64,000 nt of DNA from Hybos culiciformis (GCA_964007475.1 OZ023275.1:22942899-23006898), one strand, 5' to 3'. Positions 34,123-46,260 are shown, counted from the stretch's first letter. Numbers and translations are program-made. The notes: a model not told the origin generated them from the letters alone.

Positions 34123-35021
34123 TTACAAATTTTCTTGTTCTATTTGATGTAATCGATTTCGTTTCCTACATACATTGGCATAGTGACCTTTTTTGTCGCA
34201 AATAAAACATGTAGCATCTGCAGCTGGACATTTATGCTTCACATCATGTGTACCACCACAGCGAGAACATTTATTATCAGAATTTTGGTTAGAATTTTTA
34301 TTCTTATTTTTCTGAGAATAATTATTAGATTTGTCTCTTTGGTCATTTTCTTGACATTTTGAGGATTGTTTTTGCCGTATTGTTTTTTGCGATGAGAAAT
34401 TGTGTTTATATTTGCTTGAGAATGTTGGGGTTGAATCAACTTATTCTCTGTATCAATCATTTCCAAGTTTATCGCAATTTCCACAGCTTTTGAAAATTCG
34501 ATTCTGCCTTCTTTAAGGATCTGTGATCGAATATAATTTTTTTGGATGCCGCACACAAACATTAAACATAACATGTCATCCAAAAAATTTCCAAATTCGC
34601 AAGTTTGTGCCATTGCACAGAGTTCAATTTTATACTCACTTAACGATTCACCCATTTTTTGTTTTCGCATGCAAAATTTGTATCTTTCAGAAATAAGATT
34701 AACTTTCTTTTTAAAGTGTTCTTTTAGTATTCCAACACATTCACCAAAAGTTTTCGTACATGGATCGTCTGGACTCATCAATTTGTCTAAAATTTTGTGA
34801 GTAGCACTACCAATGCATGTTATGAGAACGGCATGCTTCTTTTCATCACTTGTAATGTCGTTCACTTTAAAAAACATATTTAAGCGCCGTATATAGAGCT
34901 CAAAATCATCACCTGGTATATAATTTTCAACCTTACCAACATTTAAATTTTGCGATGGCGGTGTCATTATGATTTCTTCTTTACCCTCAATACTTTTAGC
35001 TTCTTGACCTTTAGTTGACAT
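34123..35021 (-). pseudogene. gag: gag of the gypsy-type element (frame-disrupted)
   Basis: The first frame (35021 down to 34239, 260 codons) covers a capsid-like Gag with motifs such as YIPGDDFELYIRRLNMFF and FGECVGILKEHFKKK. Its last 30 or so residues are out of register. The nucleocapsid lies in another frame and ends at 34123. It has two zinc knuckles, a variant CSRCGG...HDVKHKC and a canonical CX2CX4HX4C (CFICDKKGHYANVC). The frame change falls somewhere in the A-rich stretch about 34340-34420. It could be a single indel, an assembly error or, less likely, programmed slippage. Confidence 0.85.
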
Positions 35022-35050
35022 TAAAATTATTTAATTAATTTTTCTTTTTT

Positions 35051-35063
35051 ATCCTCGTCGCCA
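35051..35063 (-). promoter_or_regulatory. Primer-binding site (tRNA-Ser type)
   Basis: On the element strand TGGCGACGAGGAT, two bases inside the 5' LTR. From memory, insect tRNA-Ser(GCT) ends in ATCCTCGTCG plus CCA, which would pair over all 13 bases. A tRNA-Ser primer is also what I recall for Mag-type elements. Confidence 0.75.
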
Positions 35064-35065
35064 AT

Positions 35066-35275
35066 TGTTGTGTTTGTCCTCTTCTGCTTCAAATAAAAAA
35101 TGATCTTGTTTTCTTTTATTCTACATTTCATTTATTAAGAGGCTAAATTATAATTGAGCTTAAAACTAATGATCAATTCAAATTTTATTCTTTACTTATA
35201 ATAGAAACATTTCATTTGTCTTAACAATAAATTAAAGATAGAAAAGTTCAAATACAAATTTTCGTGTACATAACA
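35066..35275 (-). repeat. 5' LTR of the gypsy-type element
   Basis: 210 bp. On the element strand it starts TGTTATGTACACG and ends AAACACAACA (TG...CA ends). It appears identical to the 3' LTR at 30718-30927 in length and sequence. Confidence 0.95.
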
Positions 35276-35516
35276 GAAATATATAGACCAATTTGGAAAG
35301 TCATTGATTTAAAAACTACACCTTCTTCAGAGTAATAATAAAAACTTAAAAACAATCACAGAATTGTATGATAAAGTTAACAGTGTCGAATAGTTTAATT
35401 TTTTTTTAAATTTGTACTTGCGCAAATAAAAAAGGGTCAAGAGAAAATATATAAGCGAATAATGCAACAAGTGCGAAATATATTTTACTTTTCCCAATTT
35501 TCGCTTTGAAAGTTTC

Positions 35517-35560
35517 TTTGGCTCCAAAATTGTTCATCTTTGGCTCCAAAATTGTTCATC
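35517..35560 (-). repeat. 22-bp tandem duplication in right arm
   Basis: Two adjacent copies of the 22-bp unit ATGAACAATTTTGGAGCC-AAAG on the minus strand, where the left arm has one (2161-2182). It duplicates a start codon and shifts the frame of the small open stretch there. Confidence 0.8.
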
Positions 35561-35672
35561 CTCGTTTAATAATAATAATTTTTTATTTTAGCAAACTTTT
35601 TCCTTCGGATAATTTTGAATTTTCACACAGTTTTTTAACAGTATAATTGCTCTGTTAAATGATGCCAAGTAT

Positions 35673-36430
35673 TATTTTATTTATTTTACTTATTTTATTT
35701 TACTTTCATAGTTCAAATCGAACTCAATACAATTATTATTAAAAATATACACATAAATATCCTAAAAAACAAAAAACTCAAAAATACATATCACAGAATA
35801 TCGTTAAGGACATATAGGAAAGATTTTCATTTAAAAACGGGATTAAGGAAGGGAAAGTCATTAGGGATACATCACTATTGAAGGATACATCTCCAGGCCA
35901 GGCCCACAGTGACAACCAACAAGTCATTCCGCACCATACAACCTCTTCTTCAAACAGTCCTTGCCCAAATGAAAATCCAAAGCATCACCACAAACATTTG
36001 CCTCTCGCATCATTCTGTTAAGTGGCTGGTTTCTGCCATAGCTCGTTCGATGTGCCTCAACACCAAAGAGTTTAACAGATCTCAACGACCGACCAATTGT
36101 ACTGAAATTTATTTTACCAAGTATAATCGAGGAGGAGACATTACCCAAAACAACTTGGTTAAAAACACCAAATCAGCCACCTCTCTGCGCCGTACTAATG
36201 AGTTAAGGTTGAGCTGCTGCAAACGTTCAGCATAAGGAACATGAGAAATGAAGGGGTTACCAATTTCAGCCAAATTTGAAGTATGAAGACCTCTAAGGGC
36301 AAAACAAGAAAATTTTCTTTGAACAGATTCTACTCTAAAAATATCAACATCAAAATGAGGGGAACATACTTGAGAAGAAAATTCAAGCAAGGGTCAAACC
36401 ATGCATGTAAAAAGATGCATTTCATTTCCT
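35673..36430 (-). mobile_element. LINE (non-LTR) 3' fragment
   Basis: The minus strand encodes the C-terminal region of a non-LTR reverse transcriptase in broken frames. LEFSSQVCSPHF, IFRVESVQRKF, YAERLQQLNLNSLVRRRE and VADLVFLTKLF match the usual order LEYCSQVWSP, IESVQRRFT, YEERLKRLGL, LRGDLI-Y-I-L. One frameshift (about 36110-36150) separates the second part (NFSTIGRSLRSVKLFG). An AT-rich 3' UTR follows, ending in a TAAAATAAA-type tail at about 35673-35710. The fragment interrupts the inverted-duplication arm: the left arm has no equivalent between about 2025 and 2070. A 5'-truncated insertion is the natural explanation. Confidence 0.75.
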
Positions 36431-36500
36431 AAATATAACAAAATCCAACGCAGTACGTTATTGATATTTACACTACCAATTTATAATTTAAAATAACGGA

Positions 36501-37668
36501 AAAAAATAAAAACATATTTGTAATTTTTTTATTTTTTTTAAAACAAAATACACACAATCATCACATTCTCATCATCTCTCGCAGCATTAAAACCAAAATC
36601 TAATCTCCATTCCAACAAGATATAATGTTGTTCTACATAAAAAAAAAGATATATACATATTGTCATATACAATATAACTAAAAAAAATACTCAAACCAGA
36701 TACTTAAAATAAAAAAAAAAATAAAAAAGTATATTTTGTGTTTACTTTTTTTTCAGCAACAATAACAACAACAACATTACTTATGTTCATTCATAACAAT
36801 TATTATTTAACGGCGAATTCGATTAAAATAGGCAAAAATTCAATGAAATTATTAAAATTAAAGTTAGTCGCTCTGAGAGCATAATCGGGAACGGATTACT
36901 AATTTTTTCAACCTTTTGAACCGCGGAAATTAAAATAATAGTTTAATATTTTTTTTTGTTTTTAATTGAAAAAAGAAAATCAAGTAAGAAAAAATAACAA
37001 ACTTTTTCTTTTTTTTTTGCCAGAACAAGGATTAAACTTTTTTTTGGTTGTTTTTATTTTATATAAAAACTATTTTTGAAAATTTGTAATTTTTCACTTA
37101 TTTGAATTCGAAAATCAAAGGATTAACTTCAGAAAAAAAACTGATATTATTGGGTTGTTACTTCAAACACATTTTGTTTTAAATACCAATTTGAACAAAA
37201 ATTATCTACATATTTAAATACTATTTTACGCTGGCATTAAAAATCTTGAAAATAAATAGAAATAAACTAAAAAAAAAAAAAAACGGTAGAAAAATGAAAA
37301 TAAAAATAAATTTAAGTAAAAATAAACAAATCGAAAAAGAAAAAGCAAAGAAAACATTCTTTATTTTTACGGCGGAAATTCCATTTCACAGTTCTATTTC
37401 GTTCCAAAATCCATTTATATTTTTTTTCAATTATTAGAAATTTTAAGTTGTTTTAGTTAAATTAAAAGCAAAAAGAAACAATAATTTTAATTTTTCAATT
37501 TAAATGTCAAATACAATAATGATGCAATATTATTCTGTGAAAATTCTAAAAGCTTTAAGACTGATGTATAAATTTTAGACAATAACTAATTATTTTTCAA
37601 ATACATACTTAATAAGACTAAAAATACTAAAAATAAATTTATTTCGAGGGTTCTGATTGATGAAATTA
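36501..37668. other. Gene-free AT-rich stretch
   Basis: CAA-type repeat near 36762-36776; otherwise poly-A/T rich, no supported feature. Confidence 0.5.
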
Positions 37669-37917
37669 GCCGTTTATTTTGAAAGTGGTTTAAGTCCATT
37701 TGTTCTTGTATTGAGATATTTAAGGTTTTGTGTTTGAATTGATTTCAAAATACATATTTCCATAAGCTAATTTTCAAGTGTCAAAATCAAAGCGGTTTTA
37801 ATGATACTAGACTCAAATTGTTTATAAATAAAAAGAATATATACTATTGTGCTTATTGTTATCATTAACTATTTTTTTTTTTTTAAATGGACTTAAACCA
37901 CTTTTAAAATAAACGGC
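37669..37917. mobile_element. 249-bp fold-back MITE
   Basis: Inverted arms of about 33 bp: GCCGTTTATTTTGAAAGTGG at the left and its near-perfect inverse at the right, enclosing about 180 bp of unique sequence. No clear target duplication. Confidence 0.65.
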
Positions 37918-40900
37918 ACAGATTAAATTTTTATTTTATTAATTTGTTTTTTTAGTTTTGCAAATGATCTGTTTTTATTTCACATTCAAAATACTTTTTG
38001 ATTAATAATATTTTTAAAACTAATCTTTAACAATTCCTTTTTTGAATTTTTTTTATTTTCGTTAAACATGAAACTATACTTTTGATTAAATAAGTTTTAT
38101 ATGATTGATTCTATCACTTTGTTTGATTTTCCCATTCCGTTAAAAAAATAAAAACTTTGTGTATAATTGTTGGCATTTTAAGTGACATTTTAAGTGGTGG
38201 TAACGAAGGACTAGAACATTTTCTTCGAATTTAACTTGTGTCTGAATTTTAGGATGAATTTATAATGCAAATTTGAATTGAACATATTATTCGGAAATGT
38301 ATAAACGCAAATATTTTCTTAAAGTAATTTAAACAATTACATTTTTTGTGTTATTTGATTTTTTGTACCTTGAAAAAACAAGTAAAGAAAATTTTAATTA
38401 AAGAGTGGAGTTTAACATTGAACATTGAAATTTTTTTCGGGTTCCGGTTTTCTCTACTAATGATGGTGAGCGCGCTACTTTTACCGGGTTGTTTTTAAGG
38501 TTGTGCTTTTTTCTCTGTTATTTTTTTTTTTACAATTTAAAGACAAAAATTATTTTTTAAGAAATCAAGGATGAAAAAAAATTTTTTTTATATCAATTTT
38601 TAATTAAGTTGTTTTTTTTTTCTATGTTCAATAAAGAAATAAAATTATAATATTTTTTCCCAATTTACGAAATTTTAGCAAGAAATTAAATTTATGTTTT
38701 TTAGTGGAATTAATTAAAATTTTAAAAGTAAAGATTCATAAATAAAAAAATATTAATGAAATAACATAAAGAATGTGAAGAATTTTAATGAAAATAAAAT
38801 ATAAATAAAATATAAATTAAAAAAATATTGAAACTAAAAAAAAACAAAAATATGTCGAAAAAATAAATTGGAATTATAATGGTCTCAAAAAAGATGCGAA
38901 CATTAGAGGGATTGAATTTGGTGTTTACAACAAAGTGTCAGTAAATAACTCTGCCATCAAAGGTGTCAAAGTCAATTAATAATTCGCTAAGTAGACTTTT
39001 ATATTAACACCACCAGATGTCAATAAATATAGGTTTAGAAAAAATTACCTACATTTATAATCATTGACACCATTCTTATTTAATTTATTAGTAGAATATA
39101 TACACTTAAATTGTAATAAAATTTAAATTTTTTTTTTTTTAACAAAAATAAATTTTCGACTATCATAATTTAATAATTTTTTTAATGCTCAAAAATCTTA
39201 CCAAAAATTTTTGTCTCGCTATAGAAAACAGAGATAAAATAAAGTTTTCTACTAGATCAGAATTGATAACTATCCGATAACAACTTTAAAGTTAAACTTT
39301 TAAGTACATTGCATACAATGGATTTTTTGACATTTTTATGAATTGAACTGAAGAAAAAACTAACTTTACCTTGTGGAATGTCAAATACAAACAGGACTCT
39401 GAATTTAAAAAAAAGTGTGCAACTACTAATTAAAACTTAGTGGTGTCAATAATTGGATTTTTTATGCCATATTCGTTTTTGTTTTGTTTCATAATTTATT
39501 TTTATTTTTAATTTATATATAATATATTTTATTTATTTATTTATTTTTTTAATTTTGATACGAAAATATGCTGTGAAGGAAACATATTAATAAACAATAT
39601 CCGAATATTGCAAAAATAAGGATACAATAAAGAAGGTGAATAAAAATATTTAAATTTATTACATTTTTTTTTAACTTTCAAAACATTAAAAAATTTAATT
39701 AAAGCTTATTTCTCTTTTATAGGTAAAATAAAGCTTTGTATGTAATTAAAATTAAATGAATTCACCAATACTAAAGTTTGTTTTAATTTTTACTTGAAGT
39801 AAAAAAAAAAACATAGAGAAAATTACAATAATAATAATTACAATTGTGATAACATTAAATTTTAATAAATAGCTTTATTTCGATAAATACATAACATATA
39901 ATAAAAAAAATATGTAAAAAATATTGGATCGTAGATTTTAAAGTTATTTATTTTTTGAAAAGTCAAAGTCGCACCTTTATTTTGAATTTTATACTTTAAT
40001 TTGAATTCTTTTGTGTTTTTCTTCAATAATAAAATATTTTTTGCTGCATGAATTATTCTTTCCTTTTTTTTCTTTTTTTGACTTTTTGCAAATACAATAA
40101 AAATTAAAGTATAGTTTGCGATTACCTTTGAACAGTTTATTACGATTATTAATATTCATATTATATGAAACAAAATGCTTTCTTTAATTAGTTATTGATC
40201 TGATTGTTTTTTCTGATCATTTTTCCTCTAAAAAACTATAACGAAAATGAATCAAGTTAATTTTATTCTGGTCATGTAATCATCCAAATTTATTATAACT
40301 TTTATCAAACGATCAAGTTTAGTTTTCAAACACTTATTGTGTAAATGTATAATATCAAAATTCATACTTAAATATTCATTTCCTTAAAAATAGGTATTAA
40401 ATAATTATACTTATTATAGTTCCTGTAAGAGATTTTCAACTTGATTAATTTGCGACTTTAATAAAATTAAAAAACGGCTTTTATTTATTTTGATGTTAAA
40501 ATTAAAACAATAATTGGTGTAATATTTTTTTTCATACGACCAAAGATTCAAATAAGCTCTCAAAATTAGTACTCTGCCAAATTTAAGAAAAGTAAACATT
40601 AAAAAATAAAATGCTTCCACTCTTAAGTTATACAAAAGACAATAATTTGATTTTATTTCAATAGCGGAAAAGATAACAATAATAAAATATTCCACAATTT
40701 TTTAAATCTCTTTGTTGAAAATCCATAAAAAGATTACCAACGAAATTTCTTTATTTTTTGCTTAATCTGGCACGAAAATGTACACAAAAAAAAAATTATA
40801 TTGTTTTATTTTGTTATTAGAGTTTTACGTGATTTTTTAACCTGAAATTTAATTTTAAAACCGATAAAAAGAACAAAATGAGCTCCATTTTGTAATTTAA

Positions 40901-42680
40901 TGAATATTATGGTCACAATTTTTTAAATCTGAAAATTTGGGAGCTTGAAAATTATAACTGCAGATATTAAAAGAATTTGTAAATAAAAAAGAACATTATC
41001 TGCCCGTTCTACTGCGTTGGAAAAATTAAAAACCAGTTGCATGGGAAATTAATTTAAAAATCATTTGATGAACTTAAATTTGATAATAACAATTAAGAGA
41101 ATTATATTTTGTTTGCTAGTAAGTATAATACTTACTTAGGTACTACAAACCATCATAAAAAATAAAATATTTTATCTTTTTAGAGAAGATTATTCTACGA
41201 ACAAGAAAAATAATTTGTAGCAAAAAAACAAATAATTTTGAGAAATCATAAAAAAAATATTTAGTATACTGGTACTGACCGGTACAAGCAATGAATATTT
41301 TTAATATCAAATTGCAAAACACAAAAAAAAAACCAGCAATTGAAAAAATTGTTTAGCTTCATATGACAGCCACTTTATATCGTGTATTGTAGGTGTTTTA
41401 AGTTTATACGGCAATTACTTTCTTTGTATAAGTGTACAGCATAAATATAATATATTTAAAATATATATAAAATAACATTTGCATACATATATTATAACAG
41501 GTATAAAAAAACGAGGTAGTAAAATGTGTTTTATTTTATACTGAAAATTAGTGAATATTATTTTCAGTATACAGCATTGGTATCAGGAAAAATGTACGTG
41601 TTTAATTTACACACATAATTATACATTGTGTGTATACATTATATATACATACTATAAATGGTCCGTATTACCTGTTGATTTAAAAAAAAAAGATTTTGAC
41701 ATAATTTTACATACATATATAATATTATAAACATAAATACATGTCATAAAACTAATTTATGTTTTTAAATATTATTAGGATAAAATATTCGCCTTCAAAA
41801 AGTTTCTGCTGTATCTGAAAATAAAATATATCGATTAACAGGTATTTAAAATGCCTTTAAAGAATAATATACAAATTTTAAAGCTGCCTTTTTGAAAGCT
41901 TAATTATCTTATAATTATCATATTATTAATTATGTATAGATTTTTTGTTGAAACTTACAGAAATTAAAAAATAATTTGAACGAAAAATTACATATTTTAT
42001 TTCTCTCTTTGTATATTATTTCGTTATTGCAACATAATTAATAACTTGAACGTATTTTGTATTTTTGTTCTAGATAAGGATAAAAAACATTATTATACAA
42101 CAAAAAAAATAAATTTAAATGGAATGAAATTGTTTTTAACTTAAAGGTCAAAAATTTTATTTGGCCATTAAATATGAAAACAAATTTTCTTAGACTGAAA
42201 AAAATTTGACACTAGAAGTTTTAATTTATCGCTCTAATTTATGCACCTCGATACTTATTGCCGGGGATTTGAATAAAAACATTTTATGTTTAATTCATAA
42301 TACTTTCAATTGCACTGAAGAGAATAAAAATTTATAACAGCGTATGTGAAACTACTTATAACTATCTCTATTGGTTGAATGATCTTGAAAAATAATCAAT
42401 AAAACTAGATATAATAAAATTGTTAAATTACAGAATAAAAACTAAATATTAGAAACGAGCCTGTATTTTTCTAGTCAAAAACCTTCGTACAATCGTTTTA
42501 TATATTTTTTAAATTTAATTGGTACTATCTTTGATTAAGAATTTCACATACGTATTGCTTTGTAAAATTAATTGCGTGTCTTTCTGAACATTTACAAAAA
42601 AGTACGAAAAATAAAATTCCATATATTTTACGGAATGAAAACAAATTCAGTAATGTTAATGAAATTTCAAATTTAATTGC
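37918..42680. other. Gene-free AT-rich stretch
   Basis: No supported gene. A slightly GC-richer spot at 38440-38500 has no open frame. Confidence 0.5.
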
Positions 42681-42686
42681 ATTATA

Positions 42687-42905
42687 CCATAGATTAAGAA
42701 TACAGAAAGATTGTTAGCTTCATACGACATTATTTTTGGTATTTTTATGTGAATGTGTTGGTAAAACAAAATAAAATACGTGATAATTATCAATGTATGA
42801 AAAGAATTTTATTTAGTTTTACTAACACCTTCACATAAAAATACCAAAAAAGACTGAAAAAATTTTGTATGAAGCTTCCCATCTTTCTGTATTCTTAATC
42901 TATGA
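42687..42905. mobile_element. CCATAG fold-back MITE, copy 1
   Basis: 219 bp, almost fully palindromic, starting CCATAGATTAAGAATACAG and ending CTTAATCTATGA. Flanked by the 5-bp duplication TTATA (42682-42686 and 42906-42910). The asymmetric loop is in the opposite orientation to the copy at 46261. Confidence 0.88.
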
Positions 42906-42970
42906 TTATACCTATACTAAAATCAGAATGTATTTGTCAATAAAGTATGCTCCAATATACATATATTTAC

Positions 42971-44014
42971 GGGAGCGGGCCTCTTTGCAAATTCCACATT
43001 GCAAAAGGCTATTTGGCGGAAAGCCACTTATCAAATTTGTATGTTTCGCAAATCTCCATTTCGCAAAAAAAACTCTTTAACAAAATTCCATTTGGCCTAA
43101 TGCGACACTTCGCAAAAAGATATTTCTCAAAATACCAATTCACAACATTATATTAATTGAGACACTTCGCAAAAGTATAGTTTAACAAATTTTTTTATAT
43201 TGCACAAATATGATGAATAGAATATTAAAGGTTTTTTTAACTGTAAAAAAAAAAGCATGTAGGATTTTATAGGCTCATGGATGAAATCCGAAAAGAAATA
43301 TTGTATGTAACGGCTGAAATAATAAAATTTGAAATCGGTGGGCCACCAGCAGTAACAAAAACAAAATATTACTTAAAAGATGAAAAAATTTAAAATATTT
43401 TGAAAAGAAAAGACGATTATAGGGAAGTCAAACTATTATTTTTGATTGCCGAGAATTTAAAATTGAAATAATTTTTTTAAATAAAAATATTAATTTTCTA
43501 ATATGTACATACTGGTTATGTACGTATTGAATATTAAAAAAAATATATATTAATTTTTTAATATTATTTCTTATATTTACAAACTGGATCTGTATTAACT
43601 ATATTAAAAAATCAGATATTAAAAATTTAATAAAATTTCTTAAAATTAAAACGCATATAATTGGAATTGTTTAATTTAATAATATGCATTTATGATAATG
43701 CAACATATTTTAGTGCATGCTAAATATACATTTCGCAACTACCCTTTTTGGTGTAATTCACATTTCGCGCGTGCACGCGAAATGTGAATTAAGCCAAAAA
43801 GGGTAGTTGCGAAATGTATATTTTGCCAAAAGTAGTAGTTGCGAAATGTCCTTATGCTAACTGGAAAGTTGTTAACTGTCTCATTAGGCTAAAGCGAACG
43901 TTTGTTAACTATCCGTTTTGCGAAATGGTTCTTTTGCGAAGTGTCTTTTTTGCCAAATGGAATTAGGCAAAATGTCTTTTTGCGAAATGTCTTTCGCTGA
44001 TTCGGGTAACACCC
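42971..44014. mobile_element. 1044-bp DNA element with modular TTCGCAAA arms, copy 1
   Basis: Starts GGGAGCGGGCCTC and ends GGGTAACACCC, flanked by a perfect 9-bp duplication TATATTTAC (42962-42970 and 44015-44023). The left 200 bp hold many TTCGCAAA/TTTGGCC words at 15-20 bp spacing, and the right 200 bp hold them inverted (GCGAAATG, GCCAAATGG). An internal palindrome sits at about 43730-43815. A conserved short frame (MDEIRKEILYVTAE...) occurs near 43275. The 9-bp duplication suggests a MULE-like mobiliser, but the ends do not let me assign a superfamily. Confidence 0.82.
43730..43815. repeat. Internal palindrome of the 1.04-kb element
   Basis: Arms CATTTCGCAACTACCCTTTT and its inverse around a GC-rich loop GCGCGTGCACGC. 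The equivalent at 59790-59862 lacks that loop. Confidence 0.85.
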
Positions 44015-44023
44015 TATATTTAC

Positions 44024-46255
44024 ATATATACTTGTGATAAAAATGTCAAAAAAAAGTTTGTAATTAAAACTATTCAAGTAGTGTTAAAAGGAAATGTTCA
44101 ATTTATATTTAGAAAAAAAAAATAATGTATAGAGCATAATTAATATACCTATGTATGTACATTATTTTTTTTATATAAAAATCACGTAAGTACTCTAACT
44201 TTTCATTAGAGAAAAATGTGTGTGTTGCATACCCGTTAATTTTAATTAAAATTGATTAAGTTAATATAAATGAAATGCTGTGATTTCTTTCTGACTATAA
44301 TTTCACCTTTTCCACAAAAATATCCATAAAGATACCTGAAAATTATACCAATAAACCAGATTAACTATGAACTAATCACCCAAAGACGAATATCCTCGGT
44401 AATGAATATACGTACATGTCATCAGCACTTCCTAATTAAAATAAAACTACGGCAATGAATGTGAAATATGGGACAAACTTAGAGGACAAAAGAAAAATAA
44501 ATCGGACACAGAAAAACTAAAAGTAACAAGTGCCATAAAAGAGTCAATAACAGTAGTTGACCTCGAGAAAATTATTCGGCCGAACTGAAAATACTACTTT
44601 ACGCAGTAAGTAAGTGTTTAATGAAATCTTTTTTTTCCTTTATTTTGGTCTGAATATAATTGATTACATATTATTACAAACTTAGCATCCGTTCGAAAAT
44701 ATAAGCAACATCCGATAATTTCACTACAACATTAAATTAAAAAAAAATTAATATAAATAACATTAAAAAACTACATATACAAGAACATGAAAGTAGATGA
44801 AAAAGATAAATGAAATTTTCCGGTTTTTTTTTTTTCATTTTTTAAATGATAAAAAAATTAATATAACTTTTTTTACCAATAGCGTAAAAAATAGTAGCCA
44901 AATCAGTTAATAATGGCCTAACATACAATATAGATAGAGAATAGTTAGAAAGAAAGTTTTCAGTCAAAATCGTCTTATTGTTTGCTTTACCATTCTGTTT
45001 AGTTCAACACAATACGAAACTTATGCCTACTTGAATGTCTACAATACAGAGATTCAAGTCTCTGACGAAATGTTTTAGAAGTTAACAACCCAAAATTGGT
45101 TTGAGATTATTACATAAATCAAATTATATTCCAATTTAAATCATAGGTCAAAGTAATTAAAAATTTCTGTTTTATAGTAATAATAATTATAAAAAGTAAG
45201 CGTATTCATGAATGAAAATGTATTTAAAATGTTATTTCATCGAACTGTTCACATAAAAGCACCTTTCAGTATAAGAAAAAGTTTTTAATTAAAAAATTGT
45301 GTGTATTGTATCAAAAATATTGAAAAAAAAAAAAAGTTTAGATATACATAAACATGAAAGTTCAAATCATGTGTATAAATTACAATTAAACAAGTTAGAT
45401 GTTAATAACTTTTTAGTTTTTATCGACCTAGAAAAAATATGTAAACTAGAAAAGATAATATAATATAAAGAAAAAAAAATCTATATTAAAAATGGTTAGT
45501 TTTTAACATAAAAAAATGAAAATTTATTGAAATTTTCATAGATTTCCCTTCATTAAACAAATGAAAGTTTTTTCATTTCTATTATTAATATTTTTAAAGT
45601 GAAACCGTATATAGTTAACGAGTAACATCAAATGCTTATATTTAAATTAAATTTTTAACGATGTACTTTTTGAACATCTTGAATTTAAAATGTTTAAATA
45701 ATAGTTTCGTCAAACTATATTCATGTTGCTTTTTAAGATTCTATGCTGTGAGAGGAAGTTTATTTCGCGTTATAAAACTGAAAGTTTCAAATGATAAAAA
45801 TATTCATAACTTTTTTTTGTATCATCGATTGAGATTTTTGAATAACGATATTTATATTTAAGTTTTTTGGGACGGTAAAGGACATTATTGTTCTTTGAAG
45901 TAGGGTGGGATAAAATCGGATGGAATTCTTAGCCGTTTGTAATAATCTAAAATGTTATAGCTTCGTAAAAATAATTCGAGAAAAATTCAGTTGATAATAT
46001 AACTTTTGGAGCTAACAGGTTCTTTGATGCGAGATCTTTTTATTCTGCAATATTTTAGTTAAGTTCATATTTTTTAATATACAATTTGCTAAAACCTTTT
46101 AAATTTACGCTTTCAAGTTATTTTTTGAATTTTGTGCCATTTATGTCTTAAAATTAAGATTGAAATAATAATTTATTATCAAATAATACTAATAGTGGAT
46201 CCTTTGGGGAATTTTCTGCAGTTGTAGAATTTAGTTTAATATAAGCAACTCTAAA
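44024..46255. other. Mostly gene-free; coding-like island at 44458-44590
   Basis: AT-rich except 44350-44600. Within it a plus-strand frame reads NECEIWDKLRGQKKNKS and remains open to a TGA at about 44588. No start, no splice sites I trust and no family recognised; retroelement gag is one possibility. Confidence 0.25.
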
Positions 46256-46260
46256 TAGTA

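Larger units (their letters stand above)
30718..35275 (-). mobile_element. Gypsy-type (Mag-like) LTR retrotransposon, recent but defective
   Basis: A complete insertion on the minus strand: 210-bp LTRs at both ends (30718-30927 and 35066-35275) that I read as identical, flanked by the 5-bp target duplication GAAAT (30713-30717 and 35276-35280). Order from the 5' end is LTR, primer-binding site, gag, protease, partial RT, RNase H, integrase, polypurine tract, LTR; this is Ty3/gypsy order. The protease DTGA context, the Ser-tRNA primer and the RT wording resemble the Mag group. No env frame is seen. At 4558 bp it is shorter than the usual 5 kb or more, consistent with an RT deletion. Frame breaks in gag, at the RT/RNase H junction and in integrase make it non-autonomous. 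The uninterrupted target site survives in the other duplication arm near 2361-2395. Confidence 0.95.
27412..36500 (+). repeat. Inverted duplication, right arm
   Basis: This is the partner of 1970-5945. After removing the LTR retrotransposon (30718-35275 plus one target copy) and the LINE fragment (about 35676-36430), the arm is about 3.7 kb. Homology to the left arm resumes on the far side of each insertion: around 35276-35670 (matching 2070-2375) and around 36440-36500 (matching 1970-2025). The two arms are separated by about 21.5 kb of unrelated DNA that includes the assembly gap. Confidence 0.83.

Noticed and set aside
40414..40695. 93-codon minus-strand frame
   Set aside because: No motif, composition like neighbouring non-coding DNA.
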